From the NCBI GenBank assembly GCA_903882765.1, contig CAIRYE010000201.1, positions 1-9,252 on the forward strand: 9,252 bases of DNA, read 5' to 3'. Shown piece by piece: positions 4,909 to 9,252 of this stretch. The notes beneath the pieces were generated by a model, which was not told the DNA's origin, made no database searches, and saw only the letters and a list, made by a program, of their open reading frames with translations. Origin of the DNA: an uncultured Anaerolineae bacterium. GTDB taxonomy: Bacteria > Chloroflexota > Anaerolineae > Anaerolineales > Villigracilaceae. The number at the start of each line of letters is the position of its first letter. Position 1 is the first letter of the stretch. The position numbers and the translations under genes were made by a program.

Positions 4909-5628
4909 TCAATGTAGAACGTTATTGCCAAATTTTCGGAAGATCATAACCACCTTGCCTTGGATCTCGATGGGGGTTGCTTTGTCGATCATGATCGGTT
5001 CCATGGTGGGGTTGGCTGGCTGAAGCCTGAAATCGCCATTCTTTTCTTTGTAGAAAGATTTGAGGGTGGTCTCTTGGCTATCGGGTAGGTAGATCGCTAC
5101 CATTTCGCCGTTGCGCACCTCATTGTTGTCGGAAACGCGCTTCATGATGACGTAATCGCCATCGTTGACCATGGCGTCGATCATGGAATCGCCGCGCACT
5201 TCCAGCGCGAAGAGGCTATCGGTGGATTTGCTGTTCACCATCGAGCGCGCTACTTCAATGACAGACGAGCCATCCGCGGCAAAATCTTGGCCAATCCCTA
5301 AGGGAAGGCTGGCGCCGATCATATTTACCACGGGGATGCTGAGCATTTCACCCACTTTGCTGGCGGCTTCTTCGATCATCAAACCGGCTTCGATCAGTTT
5401 GCTTTCGATCACCCGCAAACCGCGGCTGATCTTGCGGTCACGCTGGATGTAGCCCCATTTTTCGAGCTGATCGAGGTAGTAGTTGACCACTGAAGTGGAG
5501 CTGATCCCGGTGCCTTCACCGATCTCTCGGATGGAAGGGGGTATCCCTTTTTCGGCGTAGGTTTGCAATAATTCGAGGACCTTGATGTGCCGTTCACTAA
5601 GTCCTTTGGATTTTCTGACCATCATCAT
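4909..5628 (-). CDS. lexA: LexA-type SOS repressor with atypical cleavage site
   Basis: A 239-residue LexA-like repressor. The N-terminal winged HTH (about residues 10-73) has LSERHIKVLELLQTYAEKGI, PPSIREIGEGTGISSTSVV and SRGLRV, matching LexA. The C-terminal S24 peptidase domain has the Ser in EVRGDSM (Ser148) and the Lys in TTLK (Lys190), so the self-cleavage dyad is intact. Where LexA normally has Ala-Gly (as in VAAGEP), this protein reads MIGASLP, giving Ala106-Ser107. The spacing from that pair to Ser148 is 42 residues, more than in E. coli (35). The start is the first of three tandem ATGs, placed by AAGGAG (5634-5640 complement). It lies downstream of corA on the same strand but has its own operator-promoter. 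SOS control is inferred; another S24-type regulator is possible. Confidence 0.9.
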   Translation of the reverse strand: MMMVRKSKGLSERHIKVLELLQTYAEKGIPPSIREIGEGTGISSTSVVNYYLDQLEKWGYIQRDRKISRGLRVIESKLIEAGLMIEEAASKVGEMLSIPVVNMIGASLPLGIGQDFAADGSSVIEVARSMVNSKSTDSLFALEVRGDSMIDAMVNDGDYVIMKRVSDNNEVRNGEMVAIYLPDSQETTLKSFYKEKNGDFRLQPANPTMEPIMIDKATPIEIQGKVVMIFRKFGNNVLH

Positions 5629-5668
5629 AAGTGTCTCCTTGGTAAATCGCTCAATTGTTCTACCTATT

Positions 5669-5697
5669 ATGATATCAGAATGTTTGTTCTAAGTCAA
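5669..5697 (-). promoter_or_regulatory. lexA promoter with LexA-box-like operator in the spacer
   Basis: On the minus strand the -35 TTGACT (5692-5697) and -10 TATCAT (5669-5674) are separated by 17 bases. That spacer holds AGAACaaacATTCT (5677-5690), one mismatch from the palindrome AGAAC-N4-GTTCT and like the Gram-positive LexA box GAAC-N4-GTTC. Further TAGAAC half-sites flank it: GTTCTA at 5657-5662 and TAGAAC at 5704-5709 (plus-strand readings). A repressor bound here would block polymerase, consistent with lexA autoregulation. Confidence 0.7.
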
Positions 5698-5731
5698 GCT
5701 TTTTAGAACAGAATTGCTGTAGTAGAAGCGG

Positions 5732-6718
5732 CTATAACCAGGACCGTTTGCGCATATAAAGGAACATAGCGATGGGAGTGATAAGCACAACCGCCAGGGT
5801 AAGAGCAAAGGCGGCGGTATCGGTCCAAACGCCAAGGTGGCCGGCGGGTTCAAAAAAGTTCATTCCAAAAAAGCCGGTGAGGAAGGTGAGCGGCATAAAG
5901 AGGGTAGTGATGATGGTAAGTGTTTTCATCACTTCGTTCATACGGTTGTTGATCACGGAGAGATATGTTTCGAGGGCGCCGCTGATCAGGTCGCGCATGT
6001 TTTCGTTGAGGTCGTGAATGCGCACCAGGTGGTCGTAGATATCGCGGAAGAAAATACGTTCAGCTGGGTCGATCACCTCATAATCATCGCGGGCCAGCTT
6101 GTTGAGCACCTCGCGTTGCGGGCCAAAAATGCGGCGCATCGATAGCACCATACGTTTGATGGCAAAAATACGTTCGAGCGTATCGGGCTTGGCCTTGGTG
6201 AGCACCTCATCCTCGATCAGATCCATCTCGTCATCCAAGAGGTCCACCTGCGTCATATACTCCGAAACCATATCGTCGATCAGCTTATAGAGCAGACGGT
6301 CGGGGCCGTATTTGTAGGGGCGGGTATCACGCGCCAGGTTCGTCCAGGTTTTTTCAATGAAGGGCATGGAATCATCGTGATGGGTAACCAGGTAGTTCTT
6401 CCCGAGGAAGATATCCAGCTCGTGAGTGTGCAGCGAGATGGAATCGTTATGCTCGATGGTGATAGCGTTGAGAACGATGTAAAGATAGTCGCCCCAGTCA
6501 TCGATCTTTGGCACGTGAGATTCCTCAAGGGCGTCATCTACCGCCAAATGGTGAAATTTGAAGATATTGAGCAAGATCGGTTCAGCGCTTTCCACTGGTT
6601 CGTTTTCAAAATCGAGCCAGACGATCTGGTTGGGGTCAGCCAGTACCGCTGCCAGCTCATCAAGGCTGGTGGTTTGGTTCTTTTCTGTTCGAATATCAAA
6701 GCTGGTGATCCTGATCAT
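5732..6718 (-). CDS. corA: CorA family divalent metal ion transporter
   Basis: A 328-residue CorA family protein, a pentameric inner-membrane channel for Mg2+ (some members Co2+, Ni2+ or Zn2+). ATG 6718 follows AAGGAG at seven-base spacing. The long N-terminal cytoplasmic domain (about 1-265) includes VWLDFENEP, HHLAVDDALEESHVPKIDDW, YLYIVLNAI and the long helix with DLLDDEMDLIEDEVL. At the C-terminus, TM1 (about 265-286) ends in the signature GMN (residues 285-287). A short acidic loop and TM2 (about 302-322) follow, then a basic end RKRSWL. Length and order are standard. It is transcribed toward lexA with a 103-base gap carrying the lexA promoter. No magnesium riboswitch is apparent in its short AT-rich leader. 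Confidence 0.95.
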   Translation of the reverse strand: MIRITSFDIRTEKNQTTSLDELAAVLADPNQIVWLDFENEPVESAEPILLNIFKFHHLAVDDALEESHVPKIDDWGDYLYIVLNAITIEHNDSISLHTHELDIFLGKNYLVTHHDDSMPFIEKTWTNLARDTRPYKYGPDRLLYKLIDDMVSEYMTQVDLLDDEMDLIEDEVLTKAKPDTLERIFAIKRMVLSMRRIFGPQREVLNKLARDDYEVIDPAERIFFRDIYDHLVRIHDLNENMRDLISGALETYLSVINNRMNEVMKTLTIITTLFMPLTFLTGFFGMNFFEPAGHLGVWTDTAAFALTLAVVLITPIAMFLYMRKRSWL

Positions 6719-6788
6719 GGGTTGCTCCTTGGTACATTTAACTTGGTATCAATAATATTGAAATAATAGCTAAAATAAATAAAGAATA

Positions 6789-6816
6789 TTGACAAAAATA
6801 TAAATATAATTATAAT
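6789..6816 (+). promoter_or_regulatory. Promoter of the DUF2089/DUF4097 operon
   Basis: A perfect -35 TTGACA (6789-6794), a 16-base AT-only-like spacer and a perfect -10 TATAAT (6811-6816). Transcription would start near 6823, giving a leader of about 77 bases before ATG 6900. The -10 box is inside the left arm of a 19-bp inverted repeat (6811-6857). The region 6735-6817 shared with divergent corA is extremely AT-rich. Confidence 0.75.
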
Positions 6817-6857
6817 TGGTAGTAAGAAGGGTCATTTTCTTCTTACTACCAATTATA
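6811..6857. repeat. Perfect 19-bp inverted repeat over the operon promoter
   Basis: The arms TATAATTGGTAGTAAGAAG (6811-6829) and CTTCTTACTACCAATTATA (6839-6857) are perfect complements around the nine-base centre GGTCATTTT. The left arm contains the -10 box and the likely transcription start. Neither side is followed by a T-run, so it is not an intrinsic terminator. It could be an operator for a dimeric regulator, or fold as a cruciform. In RNA only the inner part would be present as a hairpin. Confidence 0.85.
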
Positions 6858-6899
6858 GCCCTTGAAAAAGAAATTGAGGGCATTGAAAAGGCAGATCGT

Positions 6900-7301
6900 A
6901 TGAATAATTCTCTCACGCAATGCCCGGTTTGTCAGGGCGAACTCACCATCACCCGCCTAAAATGCGAGTCTTGCGATACCAGTTTGGAGGGGCGTTTTGG
7001 CGGCGGGCCATTTTCTCATCTCTCCCGCGAGCAAACCGATTTTCTGCTCACATTTATCCGATGCGAGGGCAAGTTGAATCGCGTTGAGGTGGAGATGGGC
7101 CTTTCGTACCCCACCCTGCGCAACAAACTGCTGGAAGTGATCCGCTCGCTCGGGTTTGAGCCCGGCCGCGAAGAACCTGTGGAAGTGACCGACGACCAAC
7201 GCCGGCAGGTGTTGGATGATCTGGATTCGGGTAAGATCACCGCTGATGCCGCGATGCGTATGTTGCGCGGCGACCTAAGCGGCCAAAGTGAGGTGGAATG
7301 A
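6900..7301 (+). CDS. DUF2089-type zinc-ribbon/HTH protein with C-terminal helical module
   Basis: A 133-residue protein. The start is ATG 6900, preceded by AAAAGG (6885-6890). The frame is open further upstream, but the next candidate TTG (6816) is inside the -10 box and cannot be the start. A zinc ribbon is visible as CPVC (Cys8, Cys11) and CESC (Cys22, Cys25). A helix-turn-helix-like part follows (about 40-88: LSREQTDFLLTFIRCEGKLN, VEMGLSYPTLRNKLLEV). The short module VLDDLDSGKITADAAMRML lies near the C-terminus (about 104-122). This matches the DUF2089 layout, whose members often sit beside DUF4097 genes. It is probably a DNA-binding regulator of this operon. Its stop overlaps the next start in ATGA, so the two are translationally coupled. 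Regulator role is inferred. Confidence 0.87.
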   Translation: MNNSLTQCPVCQGELTITRLKCESCDTSLEGRFGGGPFSHLSREQTDFLLTFIRCEGKLNRVEVEMGLSYPTLRNKLLEVIRSLGFEPGREEPVEVTDDQRRQVLDDLDSGKITADAAMRMLRGDLSGQSEVE

Positions 7302-8443
7302 TCCAGAAACTGATCTCTCTTGAAGGCATCAACAAGCTAAACCTAACCATGGTTTCGGGCGATCTGCAGATCATTGGTTGGGAGCGCAGCGAGTTGGTAA
7401 CCAAATGTGATGAAGAAGAGCTTTCGGTTTCTTCGCATGGCGATGAGATCGACCTGAGCTGTGAAGACGATCTGGTGGTGTATGTAAAGAGCACCCTCGA
7501 TATCAACGTGTTGGTGGCGGAGGGCGATACCGATGTGCGCGCCATCGATGGTGATCTGCGCTTGCGCCAATTGGCTGGCGACCTGCAATTGCGCAATGTG
7601 GGCAACCTGCTGATCGATGATGTGGATGGCGATCTCACCATTAAGGGCTGCCACGGCAGTGTTAAGATACTACGGGTGGCGGGGGATGTGACCATCAAGG
7701 ATGTATCCGGCGATCTGCATGTGGACGCGGAGGGCGACCTGACCATCCGAGGTTTTGAAAGCAACTTGTGGGCACGAACCAGCGGCGATGCCGCCCTGTA
7801 CCTAAAACCGCTGCCCAGCTCGGCCATCTATGTGGAAGCCGAAGGGGATATCTTGGCGCATCTGCCGGCTCGCATCGATGCCACTCTAAAACTAAGCGCC
7901 AATGATGATGGCGATATTCGGGTTGATATGCCCGGCATCAGACCTGTGGAAGATGGGAACACCCGTGAGTTGATCTTAGGCGCGGGAACATGCCCCATCC
8001 AATTGACCGCGGAAGGCGAAGTGATCGTTACCAGCCGTGATGACCCATCGGGCTTTGGCGATTACGCCGGCGGGTCCGCTGGTGTGCCGGCGGATCTGGA
8101 TGAACGCATCAACCGCATCACCGAAGAAGCCACCCGCCGCGCTATGGAAGCCACCGGCATGGCTGGCAACCTAAGCGAAATGATCCAAAGCCGGGTAGAG
8201 CGAGCGATGCGCAAAGTGGAAGACAAAATGAACAGCGCTGATCGACGCGCCCATCATACCGGCATCAAAGTGGGCCAACGCGGCGACGCGTACCCGCGTG
8301 GTTCTGTGCCGCAAAGGCCAGCCCAACCCGCCGGCGACCCGGTATCGGATGATGAGAGATTGGCTATTTTAAAGATGCTGCAAGAGAAGAAGATCACCAT
8401 TGAACAGGCCGAAACGCTATTATCCTCGTTGGAAGGAAAGTAG
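7298..8443 (+). CDS. DUF4097-type beta-repeat protein with C-terminal helical module
   Basis: A 381-residue protein with no signal peptide or membrane helix. Residues about 1-247 form a repetitive array of short strands with recurring GDL/GDV turns (SGDLQI, DGDLRLRQLAGDLQLRNV, DGDLTIKG, AGDVTIKDVSGDLHV, EGDLTIRG), typical of the DUF4097 adhesin-like beta-helix/solenoid. A charged helical linker follows (about 266-312, LDERINRITEEATRRAMEAT), then a flexible Pro/Gly stretch. The module ILKMLQEKKITIEQAETLL (about 357-375) is at the C-terminus. Relatives in Firmicutes (YvlB, LiaX) carry a related helical module and act in cell-envelope stress. The start overlaps the previous stop. A cytoplasmic sensor or scaffold role is inferred. 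Confidence 0.87.
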   Translation: MIQKLISLEGINKLNLTMVSGDLQIIGWERSELVTKCDEEELSVSSHGDEIDLSCEDDLVVYVKSTLDINVLVAEGDTDVRAIDGDLRLRQLAGDLQLRNVGNLLIDDVDGDLTIKGCHGSVKILRVAGDVTIKDVSGDLHVDAEGDLTIRGFESNLWARTSGDAALYLKPLPSSAIYVEAEGDILAHLPARIDATLKLSANDDGDIRVDMPGIRPVEDGNTRELILGAGTCPIQLTAEGEVIVTSRDDPSGFGDYAGGSAGVPADLDERINRITEEATRRAMEATGMAGNLSEMIQSRVERAMRKVEDKMNSADRRAHHTGIKVGQRGDAYPRGSVPQRPAQPAGDPVSDDERLAILKMLQEKKITIEQAETLLSSLEGK

Positions 8444-8451
8444 GTGCTACC

Positions 8452-9135
8452 ATGACCGACCCTGAAAAAAGACAAGTTTTACAAATGTTAGATTCCGGCA
8501 AGATCAATGCCGATCAAGCGCTCACTTTGATCCACGCGCTGGGCGAAGAAGAAGTTGATGACGGTAACGCCCCCGAGGATGCCGCGGAATCGGTTTCCGC
8601 TGGTTTTGCCAGCGAAGCGAATGGCGTGGTGGATATTGCCCCCAACCGAGAGCCAGGGCAAGAAGAACCCAGCACCCCTATCCTTGAGCCCGAGCTGGAG
8701 TCTCAGATGAAGAAGGCTCGCTCTTTATGGGGTATTGCCACCGGCATTGGGGTGGTTCTTACGGTAGCCGGCGCAATCGGGTTATACTCAGCCGTGTTGA
8801 ATAATGGCGTTGGTTTTTGGTTCTTTCTGGCCAGCCTGCCATTTTTTATTGGCGTCTTCGTCATCGCGTTGGCCATTACGAACCGCGGCAAACGTTGGTT
8901 ATATGTAGATGTGCAGCCCAACAAGGCGAATTCACCCAAGCGAATTGTGATCTCTGTACCGCTTTCGCTGCTCACCTGGGTGATCGCGTTTTCTGGGAAC
9001 ATCACTAGCAATATTGGCAAAGGCGCGCTGCAGCCCATCCTGGACGCGCTAGAAGACCCGGTTCAACGAGAAAATCCCTTGTTGGTTCATATTGATGGTA
9101 GCAATGGCGAAAAAGTGACCGTGTTTATCGCATAG
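8452..9135 (+). CDS. Two-helix membrane protein with N-terminal helical module
   Basis: A 227-residue protein, ATG 8452, eight bases after the previous stop, with a weak AGGTG site. The N-terminus has the operon's shared module, VLQMLDSGKINADQALTLI (about 9-27). A long acidic, Ala/Glu/Pro-rich linker follows (about 32-85). Two membrane helices come next, about 92-114 (GIATGIGVVLTVAGAIGLYS) and 121-142 (FWFFLASLPFFIGVFVIALA), separated by a short loop. Both ends are predicted cytoplasmic. The C-terminal part (about 150-227) has WLYVDVQPN, RIVISVPLSLLTWVI and a terminal KVTVFIA. This resembles the tail of soluble module proteins (strand, VPLxL motif, final strand), here split from the module by the membrane pair. 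No named family is certain. It probably tethers module partners to the membrane. Confidence 0.8.
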   Translation: MTDPEKRQVLQMLDSGKINADQALTLIHALGEEEVDDGNAPEDAAESVSAGFASEANGVVDIAPNREPGQEEPSTPILEPELESQMKKARSLWGIATGIGVVLTVAGAIGLYSAVLNNGVGFWFFLASLPFFIGVFVIALAITNRGKRWLYVDVQPNKANSPKRIVISVPLSLLTWVIAFSGNITSNIGKGALQPILDALEDPVQRENPLLVHIDGSNGEKVTVFIA

Positions 9136-9145
9136 GAGGCATAAA

Positions 9146-9252
9146 ATGGCAACCACTGAAGAGAGGATGAAGATCCTCAAAATGATCGATGAAGGAAAGA
9201 TCAGCGCCGAAGAAGGCGCCAGCCTGCTATCTGCGCTTAGCGATAGCCGGAA
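9146..9252 (+). CDS. Module-containing protein, N-terminal fragment (cut by window end)
   Basis: A gene starting at ATG 9146 after an excellent AGGAGG (9134-9139), which overlaps the previous stop codon. Only 35 codons are visible and the frame is open to the window edge. The N-terminus MATTEERM is followed by ILKMIDEGKISAEEGASLL, the same helical module found in the three upstream genes and nearest in sequence to that of the DUF4097 protein. Proteins that begin this way are often short, soluble and end in a VPLxL-containing domain, but none of that can be seen here. Its strong ribosome site suggests it is made in larger amounts than the membrane protein before it. Confidence 0.85.
   Translation, partial: MATTEERMKILKMIDEGKISAEEGASLLSALSDSR

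Noticed and set aside
4769..5023. Plus-strand frame from the terminator into lexA
   Set aside because: It crosses the lexA terminator hairpin and then runs antisense to lexA; no family resemblance.
6719..6788. Possible magnesium riboswitch in the corA leader
   Set aside because: The region is short, almost wholly A/T and shows no M-box-like paired elements.
6816..6899. Upstream extension of the DUF2089-type gene to a TTG at 6816
   Set aside because: That codon overlaps the -10 box and lies before the predicted transcription start; the family N-terminus begins at ATG 6900, just before the first CPVC.
7237..7827. 196-codon minus-strand frame opposite the DUF4097 gene
   Set aside because: Ser/Arg-rich low-complexity product typical of the reverse complement of a repetitive GDL-type coding region.
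1..9252. CRISPR array, insertion sequence or phage genes
   Set aside because: No regularly spaced direct repeats, transposase, integrase or terminal repeats with target duplications are visible.

Overview
The window looks like a bacterial chromosome segment of moderate GC. Gene content and style (tuf-rpmG-tRNA-secE-nusG-rplKAJL order, rplL closed by a terminator instead of running into rpoB, a DUF2089/DUF4097 operon, a CorA family transporter, lexA with a Gram-positive-like operator) suggest a Chloroflexota bacterium, possibly Anaerolineae. That placement is an inference from protein style, not a demonstrated match.

Region 1 (1-3900, all plus strand) is a translation and transcription cluster: the end of tuf (EF-Tu), rpmG (L33), a tRNA-Trp(CCA), secE, nusG, rplK (L11), rplA (L1), rplJ (L10) and rplL (L7/L12). 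It is rich in RNA control elements. Terminator-like hairpins flank the tRNA. Two near-identical L1-binding-like structures lie in front of rplK and rplA. An L10-type leader with a strong intrinsic terminator precedes rplJ, which starts at TTG. A strong terminator closes the cluster after rplL.

Region 2 (3901-4770) is about 375 bases without a convincing gene (only a weak, frameshifted minus-strand reading frame), then a consensus sigma-70 promoter driving one small secreted protein of unknown family with its own terminator.

Region 3 (4842-6718, minus strand) holds corA and then lexA. LexA has an intact Ser/Lys protease dyad but an Ala-Ser pair where the self-cleavage Ala-Gly is expected. The lexA promoter carries a near-palindromic operator that fits within its 17-bp spacer.

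Region 4 (6789-9252, plus strand) is the most unusual part. A promoter overlaps a perfect 19-bp inverted repeat, followed by four closely packed genes: a DUF2089-type zinc-ribbon/HTH protein, a DUF4097-type beta-repeat protein, a two-helix membrane protein and a fourth gene cut by the window end. All four carry the same short helical module (pattern (I/V)Lxx(L/I)xxxKI(T/N/S)xxxAxx(L/I)(L/I)), at the C-terminus of the first two and the N-terminus of the last two. This suggests a regulator-sensor-membrane system held together by like-with-like module contacts, comparable in outline to the YvlB/LiaX-type envelope-stress loci of Firmicutes.
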